Shown here piece after piece: positions 43,078 through 52,609 of a DNA stretch of 64,000 nt. The DNA is taken from the NCBI RefSeq assembly GCF_001440475.1, contig NZ_LLYB01000094.1, positions 17,864 through 81,863 of the forward strand, read 5' to 3'. The position numbers and the translations under genes were made by a program. The DNA is from Bradyrhizobium lablabi (lineage in GTDB: Bacteria; Pseudomonadota; Alphaproteobacteria; Rhizobiales; Xanthobacteraceae). Under the pieces are notes generated by a model, which had not been told where the DNA came from, made no database searches, and saw only the letters and a list, made by a program, of their open reading frames with translations. Positions within the stretch are counted from its first letter, which is position 1; every line of letters begins with the position of its first letter.

Positions 43078-44329
43078 ACCACAGCGGATCGGAGCGGTCG
43101 AGGAAGAAGCTTTCCATCGTCGACAGATAGAGCCCGAACAGCCAGATCCGCAGCAGCACCATGGCGAGCGGACCGTTGTTGCCGCCCTCGTCGGCTCGCT
43201 GGAAATTCCGCAGAGGCAAAATCACCAGGACCAGGATGAGCAGTGCAAGCCCAGGCACGCCCATGCCCAGCGCGGTGTCGAGATAGCCATTGTGGCTGTG
43301 CGCGGCGAAGCCGGCCCACTCCTTGCCTTCTGGGAGATTTTGAATGGCGCTGGAGCCCCAGAAGGACGCAAAGCCGTAGCCGGTAAGCATTCGCGCATGC
43401 AGCGACTGCAGCGCAAATGCCCAGATGTCGGTGCGGCCGGTGAACGTCGAGTCGAAAGGCAGCAGTTTTGAAATTCCGGCGAGGCTCTCCAGCATCACCG
43501 TGCCGATGCTCAGAAGATTCAGCAACAACAGCGGCGTGAGCAAGATGATCGCGCGAAGCCAGAACGCGCGGACGACTGATGTGACCGACGTCAGCAGCAG
43601 CACGGCAAAGCACAGCGTCAACGAGCTCTTGCCGGCCGAATACAGCAGGAACAGCGAGGCAAGCGCGATGATGGCGGCGCCGGAAAGCCAGAGGCCGGAG
43701 CGGACGCTGTAAACGCCGAGAAACAGCACCATCACCATGATGGCCGCGGCCTGGTTCTTGTGGCCGAACGCGCCGCGCCAGTTGCCGGCGAGCCCCGGCT
43801 CCTGCGGGTCGCTCGCCAGGTGGATCGAAAGATCCGGCGCCAGCAATATTCCGAGATAGCAGACCGCGAGCAATGCGAGCGCCGCGATCGTGAACCAGTG
43901 CATCAATTCCTGCTGCGATTTCGGCAGCAGCATCAGGGCAGCCGTCACCGCGACGACGCAGACCGTCAAGGAAAGACGCTTGATCGACGTCCCCGGATCG
44001 AACGACAGCAGCACCGTCAACACCAGCCAGGCGCCGAACAGCATGAATGCCGGTGATAACAACGTCGCCAGTCCGCGCGCGTCGTTTCGCATCGCCAGCG
44101 CGATGGTCAGCACACTCAGGGCGCCGAACAACGCGTAAGTCGCCAGCTCGTTGCCGGTGCCGACGTCGCCGATCTGCAGATCGCCGAGGCTTTCAAACGG
44201 ATGCAGCGATATCCAGCCCACGAGCAGCGTTCCGACAAAGGTTGCGCCGCGAACGATATCCATCACCTGCTGCCGCTCGACTCCTGCTGCCACGAGGCGG
44301 ATTTCGGATGCGTCGACGAGCTGGCTCAT
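43016..44329 (-). CDS. O-antigen ligase/polymerase (Wzy_C family)
   Basis: The 437-residue membrane protein has about ten to twelve helices. The diagnostic large loop carries GRTDIWAFALQSLHARMLTGYG and AAHSHNGYLDTALGMGVPGLAL near residues 345-366. This HSHNG motif is typical of O-antigen ligases and Wzy-type polymerases. In this locus, which has Wzx and a chain-length protein, it is the best candidate polymerase. ATG 44329 overlaps the stop of the preceding GT2 gene (ATGA). Confidence 0.88.
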   Translation of the reverse strand: MSQLVDASEIRLVAAGVERQQVMDIVRGATFVGTLLVGWISLHPFESLGDLQIGDVGTGNELATYALFGALSVLTIALAMRNDARGLATLLSPAFMLFGAWLVLTVLLSFDPGTSIKRLSLTVCVVAVTAALMLLPKSQQELMHWFTIAALALLAVCYLGILLAPDLSIHLASDPQEPGLAGNWRGAFGHKNQAAAIMVMVLFLGVYSVRSGLWLSGAAIIALASLFLLYSAGKSSLTLCFAVLLLTSVTSVVRAFWLRAIILLTPLLLLNLLSIGTVMLESLAGISKLLPFDSTFTGRTDIWAFALQSLHARMLTGYGFASFWGSSAIQNLPEGKEWAGFAAHSHNGYLDTALGMGVPGLALLILVLVILPLRNFQRADEGGNNGPLAMVLLRIWLFGLYLSTMESFFLDRSDPLWFTFLLAVFGLHYLARFRAQA

Positions 44330-45375
44330 GAGGCGATCTTCGACGCCTTGTAGGGCTGCGGTTCGAGCCCGAGCGCGGCCAGCGCGCTGCCGATCGCTAC
44401 CGTGACCGGATGCACGGCAATGGTACCCTTGCGTTCGGTCAGGATCGCGTACGCGGCATAGACGAGCGACAACGGCAGGGCCGCCAGCAGTTTGACGGTC
44501 AGCTTCGCCTGCAACCAGACCGTCGGCGTCGCCTTGCGCTGGACGTGATAGTTGATCGCACCGATCCGCAGGCCCCGCGTCATCAGCCATTTCAGGCTGG
44601 TCCGGCTTTCCGGCACCGTCTCGCTGATCGTAGCTTCGGCCACCCAGTGAAAGCGCATGCCGAGCCTTTTACAGCGGTAGAAGAAATCGGTGTCCCCACC
44701 ACCGAGGAAATTGAAACGGAGATCGAACGCCGGCGCGCCCAGCCGGTCGAATACCGAGCGCCGGATCAGGCAGTTGCCGCAGCCATAGATCACCGGCACC
44801 GGACCCGACGCGTCGTACGCCGGTGCAAAAGCCGGGTGGCGCCGCAGTCCGCGCTTCCGTTCATCAACGAATTCAGGGAATACCGGCCCACCGACAATTT
44901 CGGCGCCGGTCGCGTCCGCGGTCCTGAGCATCAGCTCCAGCCAATCCGGTGAGGCGACCTCGTCGTCGTCGATCATCAGGAAGCTGCTGGCGTTCGGGAA
45001 CATCTGCTGCGCCGTTTCGAAGGCGGCGTTGATCGCATGGCAATTGCCCTGCCGCGGCTCGATCACGCAGAGGCCTGACAATTTCGCCGACGCGAGATAC
45101 TCGGCGGCCACTGGCACGCTCTCGCTCCTCGATGCATCGTTCTCGATCAGGACGACGGCGAAGCGGCGACTGGTGCGCTGACCGGCAAGCGACTCCAGTG
45201 TGCGGCGCAGGTAATCCGGACGGCGGAAACAGGGAACGCAGACGACAGTTTCGATCGTGGGATCGAGGCCTGCCGAAAGCGCCACCAGCGCGCGCAACGC
45301 CCTGACGGACGGATCGGGTCCGTCCATCCGGAGATCGCTGGTCGATATCCCTGCCATGACACTCAGGTCGTTCAC
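44326..45375 (-). CDS. Glycosyltransferase family 2 protein
   Basis: The 349-residue GT-A protein starts its catalytic domain at TVVCVPCFRRPDYLRRTLES. It carries FLMIDDDEVASPDWLE near residue 132 with the DxD metal/nucleotide site, and FNFLGGGDTDFFYRCKRLGM with the ED-like acceptor region. A C-terminal hydrophobic stretch (about 300-320) may anchor it to the membrane. It is coupled by overlap to the ligase/polymerase gene and probably adds a sugar to the lipid-linked unit. Confidence 0.88.
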   Translation of the reverse strand: MNDLSVMAGISTSDLRMDGPDPSVRALRALVALSAGLDPTIETVVCVPCFRRPDYLRRTLESLAGQRTSRRFAVVLIENDASRSESVPVAAEYLASAKLSGLCVIEPRQGNCHAINAAFETAQQMFPNASSFLMIDDDEVASPDWLELMLRTADATGAEIVGGPVFPEFVDERKRGLRRHPAFAPAYDASGPVPVIYGCGNCLIRRSVFDRLGAPAFDLRFNFLGGGDTDFFYRCKRLGMRFHWVAEATISETVPESRTSLKWLMTRGLRIGAINYHVQRKATPTVWLQAKLTVKLLAALPLSLVYAAYAILTERKGTIAVHPVTVAIGSALAALGLEPQPYKASKIAS

Positions 45376-45588
45376 GAATATGTCTCATCGTCTCGAAACG
45401 GGATCGCCGGCTTAAATTCCGGGACACTTCCGTCTCGATAAGGCCGTTCGTTCCGGAATGACCCGGCGTTTGCGAACGTAACGCCGGCGATGTTGCAAAT
45501 TTCGATCCGCCGGCGCCGTGCGACATGCCGAACTCCGGGGACGGTTAATGGACGGAGTTAATCCGCGCTGAACAAGCCCGGCCGCAGA

Positions 45589-46587
45589 TCAGCGGCTGAA
45601 CAGCTTTCGGAACAGAAGCTGCGACTTCGGAAACGCGCCGTTGTCGATCTGTGTCGGCCATGCCCCGTCGACGTCGAAATAGGCGGCGTAGGCAATCCTG
45701 TCCTCGTTCCTCATGAACCAGTCGTGCATCTGCTGAATGAAGAACGGGTTGTCGCCGGCATTGCCGACGCCCCACTCGGGGTAGCTCATGCGCTTGCCGT
45801 GCAGACGCGCAAACTCGCGGTGCCATTCCAGGCCGAACGGCGCCTTGACGTAAAAATTGTTCCAGCGCTCCTCAGGCGTGCCTTCATGCTTGAAGTCGTA
45901 GACGTCGAGGCCGATGTAGTCGACGACATCGTCGCCGGGATAGCTCGCATCCGCCGGCATGTCCTGCGGTCCCCATCCCGGACACCAGTCGAACTTGAAG
46001 CCTGAGGAGTGGCGGCGGAATATTTCCACGACGCGGCGGAACGCCCCGATGTAATCGGCTTCATGCCCCTTCGCGAACCACGCCATCTCAGCCAGGTTCA
46101 TTTCCCAGCCGAGCCGGATGATCGCCGTCGGATGCGCTTCCGAAATCGCCCGGGCCGCCGCTTCGAATTCGGCATCGTGGAGCCCTTCGGCGACGTCGGC
46201 GAGCGGCGTGCCTTTCATCGTCAGCGGGATCGACCAGACCACGTTGCGCGCGGAGTTGAGCTTCTTCCAGACACCGGGGACCCAATTCAGTTTGGAGAAA
46301 TCTTCCCAGGTCGTCTGGCCGTAGAAGTCGACACCCAGCACCGAGGACGGCTTCTGCTTCAGCCATTTTTCCCACGCCTGCAGCGTATGCTCACGCCCGA
46401 CCGGTCCCCAATTGACGAAGGCGCCGGCGAACTTCGCCGGGTTGGAAACGCCGCGCGAGGCCGCATTGCTGTCGACGCGGGCCAGCAGCAGCACCGTCAG
46501 AACGAAGACGGACAGCAACAGCAGCAGTCGCTTCAGGCCATGCCCCTTGCGTCGCCTGGGATCGATTCTTGGATCAGTTCGAAACAT
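45589..46587 (-). CDS. GH26-like glycoside hydrolase, membrane-anchored or secreted
   Basis: The 332-residue protein has an N-terminal hydrophobic segment (about residues 19-36, LKRLLLLLSVFVLTVLLLA). A TIM barrel follows with GH26-type features: IIRLGWEMNLAEMAW near residue 155 containing the acid/base Glu, FDWCPGWGPQ, and RMSYPEWGVGNAGD near 265 containing the nucleophile Glu. GH26 enzymes cut beta-mannans and related glucans. In a polysaccharide locus it may trim or release the polymer. It overlaps the preceding acyltransferase gene by 14 bp. Confidence 0.82.
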   Translation of the reverse strand: MFRTDPRIDPRRRKGHGLKRLLLLLSVFVLTVLLLARVDSNAASRGVSNPAKFAGAFVNWGPVGREHTLQAWEKWLKQKPSSVLGVDFYGQTTWEDFSKLNWVPGVWKKLNSARNVVWSIPLTMKGTPLADVAEGLHDAEFEAAARAISEAHPTAIIRLGWEMNLAEMAWFAKGHEADYIGAFRRVVEIFRRHSSGFKFDWCPGWGPQDMPADASYPGDDVVDYIGLDVYDFKHEGTPEERWNNFYVKAPFGLEWHREFARLHGKRMSYPEWGVGNAGDNPFFIQQMHDWFMRNEDRIAYAAYFDVDGAWPTQIDNGAFPKSQLLFRKLFSR

Positions 46588-48472
46588 CGGCTGCCCTCGC
46601 ATGCTTTCTGGCAAAGAGTACCGACAGCCTTCGCCCGACTTCGATGGCGCCCTCCGCCGTGAGATGACCGGCGTCGAACTGCATGGGGATGTTGCCCTGC
46701 ACGAGTTCGTCGCAATGGTCGTCGCGGCATATGGCATCGTAGACGGAAAGATAGGTAGCGCCTCCGGCCATCACCATTCGCTTCATGGCCAGATCCCGCT
46801 CGCGAATGCCGGGTGTCCGCCTCGCGCTCGCCGTGGACGGCAGGTCGTGCAGGATACCGTCCACCAGAAGCCGCGGCAGCGCCGCATCATACTCGACGAT
46901 CGGACCGAGCACCGTGACGTCGATGCCGCTTGATTTCAGGTACCGCAGCGTGGCCGACAGAAACGGCAGGTCCTCGTCCTTCCATGATGCGGCAAGGAGT
47001 ACGCCATCGATCTTGGTGTGGACGAGAAAATCGCCAAAGACGAATTCCATCAGACTGCGGCATACGGGAGTGTCATGGCGCGAGCCCGCCGTGCTGGCCG
47101 GGCGGCAAAGGCTGGCGGTCGCCTGCATGATGTTGATGTCGGGCATCGCCAGCGAAAGCCCTGACCAGAGATGCGCGGCGTGGCTGTCACCGACGAGCAG
47201 GTAATTCGGCCGCACCGGATCGGACTTCAGGCAGGTCTCGGTGTCGAGTTGCTGGCGGCTGGTCGACAGAAAGCAGCGCCCGGTGCGGAAGGCGACCGAG
47301 GAATCGTAGGCCAGGAACGAACCGATCTCGACGATGCGCTTGGGAAAACGGAACGGCACGCCGCTCAACAGGATCACCAGTCCGCACAGCCCGACCGTCG
47401 AGGCCATCGTAGCCGAGGTCACTCCGAAAATGGCGGCCCTCGATGTTCCCTTTGCAAGGTTACGGAACGGCGTCTCGATCAGCTTCCACGACAGGTAAGC
47501 GATGCCGACGGAGAGCGCGATCAGGGACAGCCTGGCCGATGCCGACCTCTCCGTGAAGAAGATGGCATCGGTGCGCTGAAACACCGTCAGCGGCCAGTGC
47601 CACAGATAGAGCGAATAGGATATCAGCCCGACGAATACGATCGGCCGCAGCGACAGCAAGCGGCCCACCGCCGATGCTGCGTGTTCGCTGGAGGCGATCA
47701 CCAGCGTCGCGCCGATCGCGGCGACGCCCGTCATCGCCAGCAGCGGCACCGAGGACGATCCGAACGTGATGACGCCCAGCAAGAGCGCCAGGCCCGACGC
47801 GCCGCTGGCGTTGCGCCAGAATACGGATTCCGGCACGGGAAGAAATTCGACCGAGAGCAGCGCGCCCAGCGCCAGCTCCCATGCCCGGAACGGGGTGAGA
47901 TAGAATGCAAAGGCGGGATTTCGCACGCTCATCACCAGAGCGCCGGACAGGGAAACCGCGGCGATGACGGCGAACAGAAGTCCGACGCGCTTCGGCAGGA
48001 AGCGATGAACCAGCAGCATCAACAGCGGCGCGATGAAATAAAACTGCTCCTCGACGCCGAGCGACCATGTATGCAGCAGCGGCTTGGTTTCCGCGGGCGC
48101 GTCGAAATATCCGGCGGTCTGCGCGAAATAGACGTTCGAGACTGACGCTACGGCGCTCGCAAGGCTTCGCGCGTAATCCACCAGCTCGACCGGCAAGCAA
48201 TAGATGGCGGCGAGTACACTGGTGACCAGGAACATCACGAACAGCGCCGGCAGAATGCGCAGGATGCGGCGCTTGTAGAAATTGGCGAGCGAGAACGATC
48301 CGTTGCGGATATCAGCGCCAATCATGCCGCAGATCAGATATCCTGAGATGACGAAGAAGATATCGACGCCGACAAAGCCGCCGGAAAAGCCGGGGACACC
48401 GACGTGGTAGAGCAGCACGGGAATGACGGCGATCGCCCGCAGGCCGTCGATGTCGGCGCGGTACCTCGTCAC
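46574..48472 (-). CDS. OafA/YrhL-type O-acyltransferase with C-terminal SGNH domain
   Basis: The 632-residue protein has an acyltransferase-3 membrane domain (about 1-370; start YRADIDGLRAIAVIPVLLYH, then GGFVGVDIFFVISGYLI, and LHTWSLGVEEQFYF). A periplasmic SGNH domain follows (about 410-630; LLVGDSHAAHLWSGL, and the closing DAGHLTAEGA with the Asp-x-x-His pair). Such proteins O-acetylate surface polysaccharides. It leads the minus-strand operon acyltransferase-GH26-GT2-ligase. Confidence 0.93.
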   Translation of the reverse strand: MTRYRADIDGLRAIAVIPVLLYHVGVPGFSGGFVGVDIFFVISGYLICGMIGADIRNGSFSLANFYKRRILRILPALFVMFLVTSVLAAIYCLPVELVDYARSLASAVASVSNVYFAQTAGYFDAPAETKPLLHTWSLGVEEQFYFIAPLLMLLVHRFLPKRVGLLFAVIAAVSLSGALVMSVRNPAFAFYLTPFRAWELALGALLSVEFLPVPESVFWRNASGASGLALLLGVITFGSSSVPLLAMTGVAAIGATLVIASSEHAASAVGRLLSLRPIVFVGLISYSLYLWHWPLTVFQRTDAIFFTERSASARLSLIALSVGIAYLSWKLIETPFRNLAKGTSRAAIFGVTSATMASTVGLCGLVILLSGVPFRFPKRIVEIGSFLAYDSSVAFRTGRCFLSTSRQQLDTETCLKSDPVRPNYLLVGDSHAAHLWSGLSLAMPDINIMQATASLCRPASTAGSRHDTPVCRSLMEFVFGDFLVHTKIDGVLLAASWKDEDLPFLSATLRYLKSSGIDVTVLGPIVEYDAALPRLLVDGILHDLPSTASARRTPGIRERDLAMKRMVMAGGATYLSVYDAICRDDHCDELVQGNIPMQFDAGHLTAEGAIEVGRRLSVLFARKHARAADVSN

Positions 48473-49041
48473 CTCGGAGCCACCGACCTTGCAAGGATAT
48501 CCCGGACGGCGGTGCCGGAAGCCGCGGCGTTAACATGAGCTCTCGCCGTCGCAAAAGGAGACAGGCCGGACAGGGCGGCTGTCCCAAAAAGAACAGCAGC
48601 CTCGCGGCCCACTCTTTGTGAAAAGAGATTCCCTCGAAAAAAACCTAAACAAAAGCTCATCGGCAATCCATTCGCCGACAAGGCCGGCAATTTCGGCGAT
48701 CCGCTTTGCAATATCCAGTCCACCGCGAACGCACGCCCGAGCCGCGCCGCCACCATGGTTACCGCGGAACCGCAGCGGCGCCGGGCGTGTCGCAAATGCG
48801 GACATCGCGGACAGGCCTGATGTGCCGAAAGTTCCCGGTCTTGTCGCCTATCCGCAGCAGACGACGGAAAACCGTCGGATTAACCACGCTGACGCACCGC
48901 AAGACATGCAGCGCGGGTTCGGCACCGATCTTGCTCCAATGGGCCATCGCGGGAGGTTTGCGCCTGATAACGGCGAGCCTTCGGTGGATTTGTCGCGATC
49001 AATAGTGCCGTGTTGTTAACCTTGGACCCATTGCCGAAGTA
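48473..49041. other. 569-bp divergent spacer of the polysaccharide locus
   Basis: No convincing gene lies here: the short frames lack ribosome binding sites and protein-like composition. It must contain promoters for both halves of the locus. A TTAACC motif is near 49016 and a T-rich patch near 48640. No strong inverted repeat or known operator was recognised. Confidence 0.5.
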
Positions 49042-50559
49042 ATGCTCAGCCAGACGTTCCATTATTCGGTTGCAAGCGTCGTGTCGGCCGCCGTCGGCCT
49101 GCTGAGCGCGGTCGTATTCACGCGCCTGCTCTCTCCGGACGAATACGGCGTCTATGTCGTCGGACTGAGCACGGCCGGCATCGTCTCGGCGCTGCTGTTC
49201 ACCTGGGTTCGCGTCGCCGCGCTGCGTTTTCAGTCGGAGGGCGGCGCCGTCGATGTCAGGAAGACGATTTTTCTCGCCTATCTCATCTCCGCGCTCGCCA
49301 CGCCGATCGCACTGCTCGTTGCGACGCTGACGACGTCGGTATCGCTTGAACGGAATATCGCCGCCATCTTCTTTGCCCTTGGGCTCGGCCTGTTTGAGCT
49401 CGGGCAGGAACTCTTGAAGGCGCGGCTGCAGTCGCTTGCGTTCATGACGGCGTCGATCATCCGCGCCTGCCTGGCGTTCGCGCTGTGCCTGGCCGCGGCA
49501 CTCTTGGGCGGCGGCGGATTGTGCCAGCTCGCGATGGCGGCCATCACCTATTTCATCACAACGACGCTGTTCGCGAGCACGATCCTTCGATCCCCCGTCG
49601 CCGGGCCGAAGATTTCAGACCTGCGGACATTTGCATCCTTTGGCATTCCGATCACGCTGTCCGGTATCGTCTTCGCGATCCATGCCGCGCTCGACCGGAT
49701 GCTGGTGTTTCATTTCATGGGCGACCATGCGGCCGGCCAGTACGGCGCTTCCGCCGATCTCGTCCGGCAGATGATCCTTATTCCCGCAGTCAGCATCGCA
49801 TCGGCCACGATCCCGCTGGCGGTGCGCGCCTACGCCAACGGCGGCGACCGCGAAGCGCGGCCGCATCTGGAATTCAGCCTCGAAATTCTGCTGGCCGCCG
49901 TGCTGCCGGCGGTCGTCGGCGTGGCGCTGACGAGCAGCTATATCGCCGGCGTGATCCTCGGCATCGAGTTCCGGGAGACCGCGGCGCAGATCATGCCGAT
50001 CCTGGCTTTTGCCTGGCTGTTCCAGTCCTTCTCCCAATCCTACATCCACGCGAGCTTTCATCTCGCCAAGACGCCGTTCATGATGACGACGCAGAGCATC
50101 GCGATGCTGATCGCCAACCTCGCCGTCATGCCGGTCCTGCTTGCCCGATTTGGCTTGGTCGGCGCCGCGGCTAGCCTCGTCATCGTCGAAGCCTTCGGTG
50201 CAGCGTTTGGATGGTATCTGACGCGGAAGGCGTTTCCGCTGCCCTTCAACGCGTTCCAGCTCATGCGCATCGTCGCGGCCACGGCGATCATGGCGCTGGT
50301 GCTGACATTCATCAAACCGCTGCTGCCAATCGGCGTGGTCTCATTTGCCGTACTGGCTGCAACCGGCTGCATCATATACACCCTCGCCGCCTTCGCGTTC
50401 GACATCGCGGGCCTGCGCAAGGCCGTGATCGCCTATGGTGCGCGACGCAATCTCTGGCCGGCTGCAGGCCAATCAAACCAGGAACGACACGTCCTCCCGG
50501 CCGCGTCCGTCACCGCCCCGTCCACGGGACTACCCAGCATGTCGGCAAGAGAACCATGA
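49042..50559 (+). CDS. Wzx-type polysaccharide flippase
   Basis: The 505-residue protein has about twelve to fourteen hydrophobic helices and the MATE/PST family start (VASVVSAAVGLLSAVVFTRLLSPDEYGVY). Charged residues inside helices (LDRMLVFHFMGDHAAGQYGAS near residue 220) are typical of lipid-linked oligosaccharide flippases. It should move the undecaprenyl-linked repeat unit to the periplasm. Its TGA overlaps the next ATG. It heads the plus-strand operon of the locus. Confidence 0.87.
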   Translation: MLSQTFHYSVASVVSAAVGLLSAVVFTRLLSPDEYGVYVVGLSTAGIVSALLFTWVRVAALRFQSEGGAVDVRKTIFLAYLISALATPIALLVATLTTSVSLERNIAAIFFALGLGLFELGQELLKARLQSLAFMTASIIRACLAFALCLAAALLGGGGLCQLAMAAITYFITTTLFASTILRSPVAGPKISDLRTFASFGIPITLSGIVFAIHAALDRMLVFHFMGDHAAGQYGASADLVRQMILIPAVSIASATIPLAVRAYANGGDREARPHLEFSLEILLAAVLPAVVGVALTSSYIAGVILGIEFRETAAQIMPILAFAWLFQSFSQSYIHASFHLAKTPFMMTTQSIAMLIANLAVMPVLLARFGLVGAAASLVIVEAFGAAFGWYLTRKAFPLPFNAFQLMRIVAATAIMALVLTFIKPLLPIGVVSFAVLAATGCIIYTLAAFAFDIAGLRKAVIAYGARRNLWPAAGQSNQERHVLPAASVTAPSTGLPSMSAREP

Positions 50560-51767
50560 TGCGGCTCGCCAACAAGAACGCAGTCGTTGCCGCCGACAAT
50601 CGACACGCGATTTGTCGAACCAACCCGGTGTCGCTGTCGGACTTCACCGACAAGCGCCGCGAGGCGACGCGCCCGCTTGCCTTCCGGGGTGAGAATTTCG
50701 ACCGCGACTTCGACAGCAACACGCTGTTCTACGACGCGGTGCAGGTAAGCAAATCACAGATCGCCCTCTTCGCGCCGCCGTTCTTCAACCTGGCGCGCGA
50801 CGTCGCGACGACGACCTTCATCAGCGGCGCCGGGACCCGCAAGGCGCGGGCACGGCATCTCGACCGCCACGCCCAATTGTGGCTCGACATCCCTGAGAAT
50901 ACCGGTCCGGTCCAGGCATTGGGCGACCTTGGAAGCTTCGCGTTCTCGGTGTCGCCAAACTTTTCGGAGATGTTCCGGGATTGCCGCGTCATCTTCACGA
51001 TGTCGAAGGACAATCCGATCGAATGGATCCTCGACTGGGTGAGGTTCAACCGCGACATTCACGACGCGGATGCCGTTCTCATCTATGACAACGGCTCCAG
51101 CGCCTACGACAGCGCCACCCTGAGCGCGGCGCTCCGGTCAGTTCCGGGCATCCGCTGCTCGGTCGTGATGGAATGGCCGTTCAAGTACGGCCCGCAGGGC
51201 GCCAATAGCTGGGATCACTGGGATTCTGATTTCTGCCAGTTGGGCGCTTGGGAGCACGCCAGATGGCGCTTCCTGCAGCATGCCCGAAGCGCCATGAACT
51301 CTGATATCGACGAGCTCGTGCTGTCGAAGACGGGACAATCGGTGTTCGAAGCCGCCGAACAGTCATGGACCGGCCTTGTCCGCTATCGCGGGCGATGGAT
51401 CATCGGCATCGACGACGGCGTCCGCGACGAGGCGCGCGCTCCGCATCGCCATACCGACTTCTCGATCTTCATGCCGCCGAAATACGAACGTTCAAGGTTC
51501 GCGATCCGGCGCGACGCGAATGCATGCCTGCCGAAATGGACGGTGGTTCCCAGCCGATGCCCCACCCATGCGCAATGGCATGTGCACTCAATCTTCTCCT
51601 GGTGGGCTTCGTACTTCTGCACAGGGAATTTTTCGTTCCGCCACTTCCGCGAGATCGGCAGCAACTGGAAATATCAGCGCACCAACCGCGTGCCGTTCGA
51701 TCCGTCGATTCACCGGGCGGACCAGGCATTGATGGACGCTTTCAAGCGCGTCGATTGGGAAAACTGA
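50556..51767 (+). CDS. GT92/GT2-like glycosyltransferase candidate
   Basis: The 403-residue protein lacks membrane segments. A GT-A-like core is suggested by IFTMSKDNPIEWILDWVRF and DADAVLIYDNGSSAYDSATL (about residues 150-190), then NSDIDELVLSKTG near 250 with a DxD-type DID. This order of EWI..h, YDNxS and DxDE resembles GT92 and Glyco_tranf_2_4 proteins. Several His/Trp near the C-terminus (THAQWHVHSIFSWWASYF) could be the acceptor side. Assignment is by pattern only. Coupled by ATGA overlap to wzx and followed one base later by the methyltransferase. Confidence 0.65.
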   Translation: MMRLANKNAVVAADNRHAICRTNPVSLSDFTDKRREATRPLAFRGENFDRDFDSNTLFYDAVQVSKSQIALFAPPFFNLARDVATTTFISGAGTRKARARHLDRHAQLWLDIPENTGPVQALGDLGSFAFSVSPNFSEMFRDCRVIFTMSKDNPIEWILDWVRFNRDIHDADAVLIYDNGSSAYDSATLSAALRSVPGIRCSVVMEWPFKYGPQGANSWDHWDSDFCQLGAWEHARWRFLQHARSAMNSDIDELVLSKTGQSVFEAAEQSWTGLVRYRGRWIIGIDDGVRDEARAPHRHTDFSIFMPPKYERSRFAIRRDANACLPKWTVVPSRCPTHAQWHVHSIFSWWASYFCTGNFSFRHFREIGSNWKYQRTNRVPFDPSIHRADQALMDAFKRVDWEN

Positions 51768-51768
51768 A

Positions 51769-52605
51769 ATGAACAAGGCAACCTCCACGTCAGAATGGAC
51801 GAAGTCGATGAATGAAGCGGTCACGATCCGACACGCGCAGGCGGCAGCCGCCAATCCGGAAGCCGTGCAGCACCCGCAGGCGCTGCTCGAACTGGTGCAT
51901 GGTGAGGCGCGTCAGAGTCTGCTCACCGTTCACGGCATTCTCGAAGCGACGCTGCCCGAAGGCGAACTCTCGATCTACGAGGCCGGCGGCGGCTCGACCA
52001 GCTTCCTGCCGCTCAAGGTGCTGCATCGCGCCCACGTCACCGTGGTCGATATCGACGAGGACCAGATCCGCAACAACGACTATGCGCACAGGGCGATCCT
52101 CGGCGACATCCAGACCTATCGCTTCAAGCCCAACAGCTTTGACCTGGTGATCTGCTACAACGTGATCGAGCACGTGCCCGATGTCGAAGCGGCGCTACTG
52201 AACTTCTGCGAGGCGCTGAAGCCGAGCGGTATGATCCTGATCGGCGCACCGAACCCGCGCTCGCTGTCCGGCGTCGTCACCAAATATTCGCCGCACTGGT
52301 TCCACGTCTGGTTCTACCGCCATGTCCGCGGCGACAAGAAAGCCGGCCTGCCCGGCCACGCGCCCTTCCCGACGCTGTTCCATCCGCTGGTCACGCTTCC
52401 CAATCTGGAGGCGTTCGCCGAACAGCACGGCCTGCAGATGCTCCATCGCAAGCAGTATGAGAGCCCGCGCTATCCGGAGATGCGGCTGCGCATGCCCGCC
52501 TTCGCGGCCCTGGTCGATGCCGCCGCGCAAGTGATGAACTTCTTCCTGCCCGGCCGCACCGACGTACGCCACGGCGACTACCACGTGATCCTGCGGAAGC
52601 GCTGA
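51769..52605 (+). CDS. Class I SAM-dependent methyltransferase
   Basis: The 278-residue protein has a SAM-binding domain at about residues 65-170: LSIYEAGGGSTSFLPLKV (motif I), VTVVDIDEDQIRNN (acidic residue for the ribose), FDLVICYNVIEHVPDVEAAL, and GMILIGAPNPRS. In this setting it likely methylates a sugar hydroxyl, carboxyl or a capping residue. Two bases separate it from the preceding gene and five from the deacetylase that follows, so it is in one operon. Confidence 0.85.
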   Translation: MNKATSTSEWTKSMNEAVTIRHAQAAAANPEAVQHPQALLELVHGEARQSLLTVHGILEATLPEGELSIYEAGGGSTSFLPLKVLHRAHVTVVDIDEDQIRNNDYAHRAILGDIQTYRFKPNSFDLVICYNVIEHVPDVEAALLNFCEALKPSGMILIGAPNPRSLSGVVTKYSPHWFHVWFYRHVRGDKKAGLPGHAPFPTLFHPLVTLPNLEAFAEQHGLQMLHRKQYESPRYPEMRLRMPAFAALVDAAAQVMNFFLPGRTDVRHGDYHVILRKR

Positions 52606-52609
52606 GACC

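Noticed and set aside
45540..45565. Possible CtrA site (GTTAAT...GTTAAT) near the GH26-GT2 spacer
   Set aside because: The two TTAA words are 9 rather than 7 bases apart, so it does not fit the full CtrA motif.
48530..48805. Minus-strand 91-residue frame in the polysaccharide spacer
   Set aside because: No ribosome binding site or protein-like pattern. Overlapping frames in both directions are equally long.
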